Of a stretch of 64,000 bases of DNA, positions 48,001 through 61,500 are shown piece by piece. A program made the position numbers and the translations under genes. The stretch lies in assembly GCF_963662255.1 (NCBI RefSeq), contig NC_085047.1, forward strand, positions 19,440,258 to 19,504,257. Reading direction: 5' to 3'. Below the pieces are notes generated by a model. That model worked only from the letters and a program-made list of their open reading frames with translations, was not told the DNA's origin and searched no databases. This stretch comes from Cinclus cinclus (lineage: Eukaryota; Chordata; Aves; Passeriformes; Cinclidae). The first letter of the stretch is position 1. Every line of letters starts with the position of its first letter.

Positions 48001-49515
48001 TTATGCTTGTCAGCAGCCTTGGCTGATGCAAGAGATTGCACTAACACAGAATTTTGACTACTTATCAGTGTAGTACTCATTCTTCAGAACAAGTCCCTGA
48101 AGAACAGCACTAAGGTACATGAATAGGACAATGTGGAATAAATATTTTTAAAATATGAAGTTGTACTTCTGCCAAAGCAATTCACAGGCACTCAAGCAAA
48201 ACAGTCACATTACTCTTAGCATGCAAAGGATTTCTGCGCACTGCTAGGGAACATGCCGAGGATTATTCTCAATGAGCAACACCTAATGGAAAAAGCAATG
48301 GTCAGAAATATCGTCTTTGATGCAAATGACATTTGAATCACAGTGAAAAGCGGTGTACATAATAGCATATTGCCAGAAGTTTCCAGCTGCAAGTATGAAA
48401 AAAACATTTGGAAAGGGTAGTTATTTCAAGCAACTCAGTACCTGTTTGCACAAAAAAATTGCACAGTAACGTAGAGAAGTGGTTTGCTCAAAAATATTCA
48501 AGATCAGGAAAGAATGGTACAGTGGCTTAGAGTACATTGTGAGTAGACTTCTGCTCTCCCAGCTTCTAATTCCTCAGCCCTGCAAGCAGGCCAGCAGTGT
48601 CTACTGCAGCAACATCTGGCAAGCCTTCCATTAGGGGCTGCCTGTCTGACAGCTTCTCTACCCACAGAAAACGCATGAACCAAGATGCAATGCATACTCC
48701 AGCAAACACATCCACATGACAATGAGAGGGTGAAACAGCAGCATCTACATGAAGCAAGACCTCACTGTAAGTGAGTGATGCCAATATGCCAGTTTTTCTT
48801 AAAGCCTGGCTACATCTTTAAAATATTTGGAAGTGTAAATACTGCCTTTGCATTTTACGACACAATAAAAAGTGGTTTAATACAGCAATAAAAACTCCAA
48901 TATGCCTTGACAAAGTTATTTTAAACACAGGTCTAAAGCCCATAGCTACTAAGCTGTAGACAGATTTAATTTCAGAAAGGCCTTGACACAATACCATTTT
49001 AAATGAAAGTAAAATATTCTGCATATCCAGACTTACTAAATAAATCTCAAGGTTTTTATGGCACTAATTAATGAGTATGAGCACACTGGGACTGCTGAGT
49101 AATATGCACTAAGGCTATATATCATAGATGCAAAAGCAGAAAGTGGCAGATGCCTAAGTACTGAAAATGGGGTTTAGGACCTTCTGAAATAAAATAGCTG
49201 CAAATGTGGAATTCTTGTGGCTCAGGAGAGAATATTTACTACTTTGACCTAGGGCACAAGCGAGATCAAAGAATTAGAAGCAGCATGAACTGCATTCTGC
49301 CCTTCAAAACATCACACAACCAAAACAATGAATAATTGGAGTTAATTGTGCTTGTTTGCAGCAATCAGTGTTTCATCACATGTAGCACTCAGCAAGGCAC
49401 ATGAACAGCTTCACACCCACTGTAAGGAATGGGATTTGACCTGTGTTGTTTCCCAGCCATTAGGGTGGGAGACCCAATAGACCAGGATCTATGCCCTTAA
49501 CAACCCAAGATCATA
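45001..49515. other. unique non-coding DNA, no gene seen
   Basis: No supported exon or repeat family. Frames are of chance length. There is a small 'attaaactcat' doublet at about 46639-46666 and an A12 run at about 45941-45952. Confidence 0.6.
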
Positions 49516-49559
49516 GCACTAATTACTGCCCCGGGCAGCACTAATTACTGCCCCGGGCA
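49516..49559. repeat. perfect 22-bp tandem duplication
   Basis: The unit 'gcactaattactgccccgggca' (22 bases) occurs twice with no mismatch, at 49516-49537 and 49538-49559. Each unit includes the near-palindrome 'tgccccgggca'. The absence of differences points to a recent duplication. Confidence 0.95.
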
Positions 49560-52500
49560 GCTAGGGAGCCCAGCTGTACCCCACAGGTATCAGGGCCAGC
49601 CCCAAGGCCAGGAGCTGCCAGCACACCTGCTGTGGTAGCATCCAGTCATGGCCAGACACCCCCACCGTGGCCAAGCAGGACAGGCAAGCATCTCTGGCAC
49701 ATCTGTCCCCAGGGTCTAGAGTGGGTGGTGACAACTTCGGCTTTAAAAAGATGTTGAGGTCAGTGTTAAGATGGAAAGCATTTCTCCCCAGGCTGCCCAA
49801 TCAAGTGCTCAGAAGCTGAATTAGAAATTTCTTTAAATTTTAACAATTATACCAAACCTTTGCATTTCAATTGCAATGAGAAAGCTGTGCTGTGAGAGCA
49901 GTGCCTAACAAATATAACAGGACAGTGATCTCTGGCTGGATGGCAATCTCTTCATCAGGCACTAACAGCCCCAGAGCTACCTCCTGCGCATGACCTTCCC
50001 ACAAAGATCCCTTCGCTGTCTTGGAGCAGAAGCTCCTGCTGCTGCATGTCAGGGACAGGGAAAAGATTTTTTTCTGAATGATCACAATCAATTCCAGACC
50101 TGTTAAACCTACAGGGTAATGAGCCACAAAGGATGATGAAACATACGAAGTGTGGAGACTAGAACAGCATAGGTTTGTCTTTTGAAAAACAGTTCAGTTT
50201 GACTTTGAAAAAAAAGTAAAATCACAGTGAACAGAAGTTAAAGCACAGAAAAAACAAGTTCGACAGCATAAATACAATTATGCAAATAATGTATCTATTA
50301 TTTTTTTTCCTTTAATGTGAAAAAGTATATTAAAAGGGGCTTATCTTGTGTTTCTGCCAGAGCATTCTTGTACCAATTGTTCCTGCCCTCACCTGGCATC
50401 AAATATTTTTCCCTTACCAAGATTAGTCAACATGCTTCCAGGGAATCAAGGTGGTATTACAGCAAGATAAAAGTTAAAATTCACAGCATTCTCAAATCAC
50501 ACACAAAATAATTGGCAGAAACAAGACTCAGTCTTCTGATTTAGACACTGCAGAGCCCTCTTGTTAATTAAAAAGGTTAGGTGAATGATTTAGATGAGCC
50601 ATTCAAAAGAATTACGAGCCTTCCCGAACCTTTGTTCAAAATAAGAGCTGAAATTTCTGAAGACTCATAAAAAGCTAACTTTAGTTACATATACCCTTGT
50701 TGCATGCATACATACACAAATGCACACCCTGAGTTCTCGATTTTCTCCTACCCTTCCCACATGTAACAAGCAGTAAAAGTGTCAGAATAATCTTGAAGAA
50801 TAATGCCTGTGTCAATAGGAAATTTTCTACCCCACATTGCCTTCAGACACACCATGTTCTTTTTCAGGGAAGGAGTTCTGAAAACAGCTTGACTGTTTAA
50901 AAGAAAAACAGCTATAAGAGTGATGAAAATAAGGAATAAAATTTGTTTTTGTTAACCAAAAAACATTTTGATGAATACAAATTTGTGCTTCACTTTTTAA
51001 AATGTCATTCAGCATGCACAAAGACTTAGGAGAAGCTTTTTGTGCAAAAAAATACCCAAGTGCTTTTTGGCACTCTACAAAAGCACCTCCAACAACATGA
51101 TTTTTTTAATGTTTAAATGTGAAAGAATATTGATTTTGAAAACACTGCTCAGAATTTAACTTACTCGCTTTGCCTCAACATTATCAGTGGACCAAAGGAG
51201 CATGAGAGCAGCTGAAGTCCTGTCCTCCCCCGACTGGTGTGGAAGCTGTATCCAATAATTGCATTTAAGCCACCCTAGGGCGAGGCTGGCAGACCCTGAG
51301 CACCATGCCAGTGCCATGATGATACACGTGCCAGCTGGAGAAGGCTCACAGCTGATCCCACAGATGTGTGCAGGGGAGTGTGGTTCTGCCATCTAGATCC
51401 CCCATAAACATGCCTGCAGCAAAAACCCAGCCTAACATACATTAAGAACTTGTCTACTCATGGCATGCTCAGGAAAGTCAAAGCAAATCAGCTGAAGACA
51501 CAGTTAAAAGCCAGGAACTTAGAGTAGTATTAGATGAAAGTTACTTTTAAGAGGGAATACCAAGAGGATACTTTAAATATGTTTTCAGGCAATATAACCT
51601 GATTTCAGAAGTCAATTGATTTACCTTCCCTTTTCTAAGTACACATGTGAATAAGAAAAAGACAGAAGAAAAAAGAAAGCAGAAAAGATAGTAAATATCA
51701 GCCTTCAGAAAGCACCAGCATCATCCAAATAAGTCTAACAACTCACATTTGAATTCCTTTTAAAAACCACACTACAATAAAGGCATTGAAAACCTTCCTT
51801 GCAGTTAAGTAGTCACTGGAAGTGGGGATTTCATCTCAAGGCAGCAGAGTTGCATTCCCAATATTAAGCACAGAAAGATTTACACTTGGGAGGCAGTTGC
51901 ACATCAGAAACCCTTAGGCCATTCAAGAATGCTCTCTGTTCTAGCACCTCAGTTGTTATGGTTCTGGGTCTATGTTTCTGTTTTAATAAAATCAGGATTA
52001 TAAAAATATGATCCCACTGCAATTCAATAACTACTGTAGTTCTCACCTCAGCACATCAGCCACTGCCTTTTTGATCTGAGACAGCAGAAACATGAATTAG
52101 TGACCCACCATCTTTCACAAGGAAAAGTGCCATTTAGTTTTAGAACAAAAAAGAACCAAAAAATAAACCAACAAGCAAAATTTTAAGTCTTTAACTCTGT
52201 CCTCAGATGCTTCATTTTACTCTTTCATCTCTTGATGCTTAGCTTCTTCACCCTACACATACAGAAAATACAGTCTCAAGAAATTCTGGCAGTGCAGAAA
52301 TCTGGGTCATTTAACCTTTTGGGGTTTTGAAGCATTACTTAACTGCATCTGAGCCAAAAGTTAATCCTTATGAAGTCTTTTGAAACCTTCTAGAGTCTAT
52401 ACTTAATGGCAAAAGCATCCTGCACATACCAGCAGTTAAACTCCAAGTTTTTCTTCTCTGGAAATTTTATAGATTTAAAATGAAATTATCTAAGTTTTGT

Positions 52501-55449
52501 TCAAAGTATTCTTAAATCAGTTTCAAGGCACAATCCATTAGAACAAAAAATTTCAGCTACATAGTATAAAGGCTGGTTTCTGCACAAGAGCATACATGAT
52601 TAAGTTTTGGTTAACTAACTCAACATTCATACACCATATTGCGTAGAATAGACAGCAAGTATTCAATAAGACACTGAACCTAAATTTAAGATTATCAATC
52701 AGTTACAGTTCCTTACTGAACTGGTCTCCTATACGATTCTGTTAAGGCCATAAATATTTCAGAGAGATGAAAAAAGACTTTAAAGAACCCTCCCATCCCC
52801 CAAACAAAGCATGAGGTGAAGAACATGGAAAAGGTGCAGAAATAAACCTGGCCTGATATTTTGTCCACAGGTCATTGTCACTTTTAAAAAATTGATTTAA
52901 TAAACTCCAAAAAGTTTTGTATTTGGACTAATATGGTTATTATTGCACAGGTGAAAAATAATAACTGATGAATCAATTTAAATACCATATGAATACTATT
53001 GAATACTACTGCTTTTATAACCCAAAGCTTACATTTTTCCATCTCCCTCCCAAAAGGCTATGCATTCTTTATTTGCTCATCTGCAGGAATTTATAGGTGT
53101 TAAATTAGCTAAGGTAAGCCTTACCTTTTGTTCCCTGAATGCTATCAAAACATATTGAGAATTACAATAGAAACATATTGAGAATTACAGAAAAAAAGTT
53201 AATTAAAAGTTTGAATAGAAGCTCCAGAAAGTTCAAACAAAAGATTTTTTTCCCTAGTTCATACCAAGATCTGGCTGCATGCATAATTATACACAAATCA
53301 GACTGTAATTTTCTATTCTTTTCTTCAATAAAAAAAATAAACTTTTCCCTTTCAATTTAGCTAAATGTTTATAAATATTCAGGGCTCCCATTGCAGTCAA
53401 TACCTTGTGGGTGTGATGCTAAAGTGATAAGACAGGCACAAAAAGACCAAAAAGTTCCAATGATTTGTATTGTTGGGGCAGCTTGCCAAGTTCCCCATCT
53501 AAATCTATCCTATAAATAGAAGTATTCTAATCTAAAAAAGTTTTCCATATATCCACTCTAGTTTAAAGACAAGTTCTTTCAATGTCAGCTTTACACAAAT
53601 ATAAATTATTGAGTTTAGCTCATAAATGTCATCTGAAAGTAAATTTTAAGATTGCTGCTTCCAATATTCATACCAAAATAGCAAGTTTTATGTTAAAGGC
53701 CACTGTCTACCTTATAGAAATAACCTCTGTGCTCCACATTTCTCACTACAGCTTTGGCACACAAGTACTTAAATTGACTAGGCAAAGATCGAATTACACT
53801 CTCTGTGGAAAGGATGATGCACATAGATTTATTGTGGTTTTTGGGTTTTTTTGTTTTTTTTTTTTTTTTAAATTTACTTCATTTGACAGTAAGCAAAAGT
53901 CAAAACTATCTGTATGTCTTAAAACGTATCCCAGCACAGTTTTCTTCTCAAACAAGCTGTTAGAAACCATGGCAGAAATGCTGTTAAAGGGAATTCAAGC
54001 AGACAAGACAGAAGAGCCAAGGCAAAGACATTAGGACATGTGCCAGTATAATAAACGAGGGTCTTCTGGGTCAGTAGATCTGGGAACCTGATAGCTCACC
54101 ATCCCACTCACTCCTTCACAACACTTAGCCTTAACCAACAGAAGATATGGAGCAGAAACATTACTTAAGAACAGACTTTTCAGCTTTGATAAAAGGCTAC
54201 ATTGCTACTGCCATCAGTTTTCTATCACAGGTTTCTTTATATAGATTTGATTATGCATCATAAATGCTCATAATTCCAGTTTTTGTGACTAGTTTGAGTA
54301 GTTCAGACAATGCTTTGTGCACTGGTTGTAGATGTAATACAGGTTCTGGCACAGCACTTCCTCCAATGAGAAGCTGGCATGTCAGAAAGGGAATAAGTTT
54401 TATAGTAGTCTTGTGGCCATAATGGTATTGAGAGGTAAGACCAGTAAAGAGTAGCAATAGCTTTATTTAGTCATCCACCAAAATGGACCAAAAAAAAATT
54501 ACATATATATATCCCCACAGTAAGTGTTTTTCTGATAATTTAGACACTTAAGATATTTAAACATTTAGGATTTTTAGAGTCAAAGTAGGCCACATGGCCT
54601 CTGTAAAACATGTTGAAGGTTTCATTCGATTTTTTAAATTAGAAAAATCACGATCATCACATTATACTGACCTAGGAAAAGTGAAAATTGTTATTTAATA
54701 GATGTCATTACCCATTAGGTTCTGCCTTTTTCCTCCAAATTTGCACTTCTCTGTTTCTCCTTTGACTTTAGCTTTGCTAAACTTTTATTCCAAGCATACA
54801 AACTACTTTTGCCTAATGAAAGCATGCCACACTAAAGTATAAATCCCAGCAACACATTTCCACATCAACAACAAATGCACCACTCCTGCAGCAACCATCA
54901 AAATCCATCCATCCTACACAAACACTTTCTAAGATGTGCTATGCTTCATTTTTTTGCCCTCTGGGAGAGACTAGGCAGCTACTATGTGGTCAGGTAACTC
55001 ATGGACATGGCTATGAAAGAGAAGAACACAACAACTCACAAAAACTCTGCCTCTGCTCTCTATCTTCATGAAAGACCTACAAAAGTAAAATCAAGGAAAT
55101 AAGATTACTAACTCTAGTAGGAGATATGTGCTCAATATTAAAATTAGCCAAAGATTTAGAGCAGCCATTTTGCAGCCCATTATAATTTATCCTATTTCCA
55201 CCCTAACTGAACTTCTCCACTTAGGAACACAGGTGAGCATGTCTCTTAAGAATATGAGACCACAAACTTTTCAAGAAACATGTGCAATGGAAAGGTATAT
55301 CAAAAAACTTTAAAAATAATTAAAGAAAAATACATTGCTGCATTTTTCTTTTATTCTGCGGCCTGCAGGTGATATAAAGGCTTTCTCTCTAAGGAAGAGA
55401 CCCATTCAAAAGCTGAATGTCAAGGAAATTGCACAGGTCCACTCCACAG

Positions 55450-55453
<4 letters not shown>
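49560..55453. other. unique non-coding DNA, no gene seen
   Basis: Locally GC-richer at 49560-49740 (minus frame 49561-49800, no family), otherwise AT-rich. The 150-codon plus frame 53582-54034 runs through a T-rich tract and has no domain. A TATA microsatellite stub lies near 54503-54512. Confidence 0.55.
53148..53193. repeat. 23-bp tandem duplication
   Basis: 'aaacatattgagaattaca' occurs at 53148 and 53171, with units of 23 bases. The last few bases differ ('atag' versus 'gaaa'). Confidence 0.88.

Positions 55454-55499
<46 letters not shown>
55454..55499. repeat. 46-base A run
   Basis: 46 uninterrupted A residues, by far the longest homopolymer in the window. The polylysine frame across it (55335-55634) is an artefact. 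No retrocopy or SINE body is recognisable on either side, and I see no target-site duplication. Confidence 0.95.
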
Positions 55500-55501
<2 letters not shown>

Positions 55502-58500
55502 TACTGAGGTGTGTGGAAGCCTTGGGGAAAAAAAGAAATCAAGAAAATTTCACTCTGCTTCTGACTATTTTATGAGAAAAACAGTAAAATATTCCTTCAT
55601 TACATTCTTAATTTCTAATTATATGCTCAGTTAGAACAGGATCTAGGCTCTAGATATAGCCAGCAGTTGGGCATGGTTTTCTTCTCCCTCTTCCTCATTG
55701 TAAGGCAAATCCTGTAGCTCTTTGCTCTGGAAGTTGAGAATGTGATGCAGCGTACGAGTTCTGTTCACTTTTCACCTTTATGTTCCTTATGGGACTTTTG
55801 TCTGCTACCTTCCAGACAAAAAGCTTCATTTACAGCTCTGTTCCCGAAGCACAGGAACAGAAACCTCAGTGGGCTGAAGGATGTGGAGCAATACCTGCAC
55901 CACAGGTTCAATCAGCTCTGACAGGTCCACAGATCAGCTGAGATGACAGACACCACCCATACAAAGACATCTTTCCAAGACAAGCCCACAAAGTATTTGC
56001 AGTCATGTGTGGGTGTGCATGCACTGTAACATTAGTTCTATTATTGAGCCATGTAGAAAGTTTGCTTAATTTATGAATACTTGCCTGTAGTATCCCTTTA
56101 GTTGCTCTTAAGTCTTATGCTGAAGGGCTTTTAGTATCTGGCAGTTGAAGCAATACTCACCGAATAACACTAGGGCACAGACACACAAATTATTCCAATG
56201 CTTTTGAGAAGCATTGCGTTATATTTGTAAATAAGCATGGGAACATTTAAGTAAATGCAGATACTGCTTCAAAAACTACAGACCTATCAATAAAACCATT
56301 AAGCTAAGCACTTTTAACCTTCCTTTAGCTGCATTAGAAATGACTGCTTGAGGTTGGCTGAAGCGCTGCTAATGGATTTTGAATGCAGTGCACTTTCTCT
56401 GCCTCCTGTTTTAGAAGCCTCTCATCCTATTTCCATGTACATCTTGTGCCTCCAATTGGCTGAAGTTGCTCTCCTGTGTACAAATTAACTCATAATCAGG
56501 TGGAGAGTTATCTTAACCTTGGCACAGCTCCCCCTGACAAGCTGGATCTGAAACATTACAGTCCAAGCAGCACTTTCAAATGCAGTCACACGTGTGGCAG
56601 AGAACAGGACCCAGCTACCCCACATGCCTCACCTGGTGGTGAGGCTTTTGTAGCAGCACTTCAGAGCACACAGGCAACAGCTCCTAGAGCAGCAGGTGCT
56701 TGTCCCCAGCTGCTCCAGCTCTTTACTTCTGTGCCTCAAGGAGGTGTAGGACTTAATTCATGAGGTCAGAAAGACTTTTTGCTGAAAGCAAATGCGTGAA
56801 AAACCTATAGGAGAGCCCAGTTGTTCTTGCTAGTTAAGGTAGTCTGTGAGGAAGAACTTCATACCCTTCCTCAGCCTCTTATTGCTCCTCTGGCATCACA
56901 CCATAGGCTCACCTGCAGTAAGGCTGCTGGGAAGCCTTCCAGGAATCTCCATGCATCAGGTTGCAGCAAAATCAGGCTTAGCCACCAAAGGTGTCCCACA
57001 GCAAGAAGAAGAGAATCCTTCCTAGTCAAGGCCTGGCTCCAAGGGTATTCAGGAAGAGAAGGCCCAGCAGCCAAGTTCAGACAAAAGTCTAGATCAAAAG
57101 GCAATCTCCTGGCAATAAAGCACGTCTAATGCCAGGCAGAAAACCTATCCACAGGCTAGCCCTAGAATCAGGTCTAGTATTTACCAAGCTGGCCTTAATG
57201 GTAGACAAAGTCAAGCCAGGAGGTCAGTCCAAAGACTGAGATCTAGATCAGGACACTATACTAGGAGAGACAGCACTCTTGAGGAACATTCCTTCCACAA
57301 AGCTCAAACAGAGACCAAGAGCTCAAAGCTGCTTTAAATATAAGGTGTGGCTGGAGGCCTCAGGTGAGGCTCTTTAGGGTCACTAAGGCTTATCAGTGCC
57401 CACAGGGCCTTAGCAACATGTACCTGCTGCCATTCCTTCCTCAGGGTCCATTAACAGAGAGTGTGTGATTGAAATGTTGCCATGGTTTCCTGTTCCTCTG
57501 TGAGCTGGTTGTCTTCTTCCTCAGCTATCCCTAACCCCAGAAAGACCTGTACCACTAACAATCTGTGCAAGAGAGACAAGCCACTTCTTTTCTTTGTATT
57601 CCAATGCATCCTTTGGGAGACTTTATGATTCTGTTCCCCTTCTGGGAGATTTTGGCAAACTAATTACATAAATATATCCCCCATCAATGCGCACACCATA
57701 CTGAATGGTTTGCTTGCATCAGACACTGCAGTATTTTTTTTCCTTAATTTCATCCTTCAAGAAGTTTAGGTATTGACTTTCCATTCAGATATGAGTAGAA
57801 ATCCAAGACAGGAAGTTTGTCCTGGTCTCACAAAATACCAAGAGAACCAGCTGTGCACCCTCTTGTGGTAATACTTCCTCAATTGAACATACCAAGCATT
57901 ACATTATCCTATTCAATGCTTTGTGCCTGGCCCTTAAACCCAGCAGCTCTGCTGCTTGACCCCTCTCCAGGAGCTCTAGCCCTTGGATGCTGCTCCATGA
58001 GACGCACTACTTTACTATATTTGAGAGACAGGGAGGAAGAAAGAGATACAGAAGGTAACAACCGAATGTCAAAGCTGAAGGAGGGATTGTGATGTAGAAA
58101 CTTGGCAACCTGTTTGATATTTGTTCTGAATTATTGCAGAAATTTTTCAGCCTATACTAAAATTTTATAAGCAACAAGGATAATAAATCAACTATAGAAA
58201 ATAGAAAACTTGTGTTTACTCTTGAAAGAATTGCTGTACCTTGAGGTAACTTTTTTCCTAGCAGATGCTAAAATATTTTACTTCAAGCTTGACAAAGAAA
58301 ATACTGTCACTTCCATAGGCCAAACAGATGTAGAGGAAACAAGTAAAAGGCAATATAAATGTTGCCAATATAAATACTGCTGAAGAATTTCTGGAACAGG
58401 ATGCATATGAATTAAGCAAATAAATGCTTGACAATTATGCTTTCCTTAGGCAATTTGTATGTCTTGTTTTTTGTTTGGGTTTTTTTTTTTTTTTGGTGGG

Positions 58501-61500
58501 TAGTCATTACCTAGTTGAATTAATCCCTTTAGGATTTTTTTCACCTAGACTCATTGGTATTGGTATTGAAAAGGTTTGGCTGGCTATATTCAGAGTTAAT
58601 TATTGCTTTCAAGGAAAATGAAAACAATTGTTCAGTCATCTGTGTAATCTTAAATCTACTCCCTATCTGCAGCTTGCATGCTTGGGGTCTCAAAGTATAA
58701 GACTTCAGTTTTGTTGAGGACTAAGCTGAAGTAACATATTCTTATATTTTATCTCCCAGATGTATGTGATGTTTCACCATACATCTCATTTTTTATCTCA
58801 TAGAAAGGATATATGCTAATGAAACCTATTCTATTGCAAATAAGACTTTTGCAGAGAAATCGCTGTGTTATTACATTGCTTAAAGTTGATAAAGTAATGA
58901 TAAATCCTTCACCAGGATTTTGAGCCCATCCTACCACAGGTACAGCTTTCAGTTCCTTGCTTGCTCTGTGCCAGAGTGCTCCATTGTTTGCAGAAAGGAA
59001 TTACATGTTGTGCACACATACATGGAAAATCAAGTAGTGACAAATATATCATCCTGTCTTTTCAGTGGACCCATTTTTTTTCTAGCCCATTGGCACTGTG
59101 GGTTCTTATTTGCATTTTATTTTTTTTTTTTTTGTTGTGCAGGTTCCTCAGGTATTTTTGAGGAAATCAGCTGGCCAGTATTAGCAATTAGTGTAGTGAG
59201 GCAGAGGCTAATTGCACTGATTAGTTACTGGATGGCCTAAAAGGGAGGTTAAGAGACCAAGGCAAATTAAAAAAGGAAAGGACAAACAGAAACAGGCCTG
59301 GGAGCACTTAAAAGAGAGGAAATATATATGCATGTATTGTACCTGATATTGAAGCCAGCCAGATGCTTAGTTTCATACTTGGATTTTGGCTAGCAGGTTT
59401 GGCTTGTTTTGTGGGCTTTTGCTTGTGGGCAGTATGCCACCTCCCCACTATCTAAGGAAGTAAAAGTTCTACACTTATCATGCATGCAGCAGTGAAGCTG
59501 ACCCTCTAGGAGCTGCCTCTTCTTGCAGTGTGAAAAATCAATCTGTTCAATTGTCAGGGGAAAGGCTACAAGATTGTGAGGAGACTGCTTCAGTACAGCT
59601 CTCAGTTCTCCCCATGTGTCATAAGGCTTCTCTAAGCAACACATGGACAGTCTTGGCCTGCACTTGGTAAAAAAGCAATTAAGTATCTTTGTGAGTTACA
59701 GGAATTTTTATTAATTCACTACTCCCTCTCTACATGCAACCAGAGTACCTCAGTGAAAAAAACAACAGCTAGAAGAAAAATTGTGGTAATAGTTACCAGT
59801 TAACTCAGGCAAATGAGACCAATTTGGGAAGGATGTTACTACTCATAGAAGTGAAATAGTTCAGAGAGAAGTTTTAAACAAACAGAAGGTGAAAATCCAG
59901 AGGAATTTGTGATTGATTTAAGGTTAAAGAACTAATCTTGCAATTGCAGTTAGCAATCATGGTAATTGAGTTTATGGTAAGAGACCAGATGGTGATTACA
60001 ACTGGGAGAAAACACCCAGAGAAACTGATTACTAGAACCTTGGGATTAACATGTAATTTAAAACAATAACAACAACCAGAATAAAGAAAAATGTGAATAT
60101 CCTGAACCAGGCATTTTTTACTTCAGACTGATGCTGGGGAATATTGGATGCTAAAGGCACTACAGAGAATGTAAAAGTGACAGAAACAGAAAGGTGTGAA
60201 TGACTCAAAGTAAGAATTCAGGAACCTGACACAAAGAGCTCCACACACTATTCTCACAAAGTAGTAAATCTCAAGTCTCATAAGCTTGGAAACATATAGA
60301 TAAGTTTCCTACAAATGCATTCAAGCAATGAAGTGTCGCAGTTCTCCTAAAATGAGGAGGTCAGGTCCTGAGACCATGGATATCCTATATTTAAGCAGAA
60401 ACAGTGAGTGGAACTTTGTCCACGTGTGTAAAATTTTATTATTACATAAAGCTCAGATGAGCTGAAACAACCATAAACAATTTAATATCTTTGTCAAAAT
60501 GGACTTGGCAAACAGTCTGCTTCTCTAAAACAGGAACACAATTTTTTCCATTTGCAATGTATGAGTTATAAAAGTCATGCTAACTTGAAGGAAAATTAAT
60601 AGTTAGAGGCACAAACACTTCACCTTTGACAAAAATCTATTGAGCTGAGTTTAAACCTGCAGTACATACAAGACAGTGGCCATCTCTTTTCTTTCAGTTC
60701 AATTTTAAAAGGCATATTAGCTGCCAAGTCATGTTCCAAAGATGGAGGTACTTACAGAAAAAATATTACCAAATATTATAATCATATTCTGATAAAAAAA
60801 ATCAAACTCAAGTAATGGAGATGCTAACCTTCCAAAAAGAGAGACATGGAACAGGGTGTTTTTTGCAAGGTCAACCAATTGAATACTTCATAGCAGCAGG
60901 ATAATAACTGATGTCCTGGAGCAAAGCAGGCACAGCTTGAAAAATACAAAAACAGTTGTCCTATGCAATACTTCTCACTTCCAATTCAGCTCCTCTACAA
61001 GATTCTACAAATAAAGAGTTGCTTGCCAGCTTCTATTTTCATTAAACCCAGTAGTGGGATTAATGTAATTTAATTTTTAGCATCCTAAAATAAGTACCTG
61101 GCCTAAGCTAGTTACTTAGGTTCACTCTCTGGTAAGGGAAGTACTTTGAGAGGATTCATCATTTTTATGTCATTCTAGGATAGTTATCTAAGGTAGTAGC
61201 ACTAATTGCTCTCTGGAGCCATTGATCTTCATTTTATCTCTATTGACTACAGACAGAGATTAAACATTTGCGTTTGATGAGATGCTTCATTTTTATGTGT
61301 CTCAAATTAGATAGGAAAACTCCCACTTGTTATGCCTAGGAAAGTAATCGCTGATCATGTGCCACAGTTTAATGGGCAGGAGTTTGAGCAGTTTTCAGTG
61401 CAGCATAAGTTGAAAGATAACACTTGTCCCTTTCCCCCCTACCACTCCTCTTATCTTTAGACACCAGGAAAATCACATCAAAATGCTGAAGTAATGTGTT

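Noticed and set aside
53582..54034. 150-codon plus-strand frame
   Set aside because: It crosses a T-rich tract giving a phenylalanine run, has no family resemblance and sits in AT-rich unique DNA.
55335..55634. Polylysine protein or processed pseudogene ending in poly(A)
   Set aside because: The lysines come from the A46 run. No mRNA-like body or target-site duplication is visible, so only the homopolymer is reported.
57100..57330. Block that looked like a possible old repeat or exon
   Set aside because: I could not match it to any family, and no open frame or exon boundary stands out.
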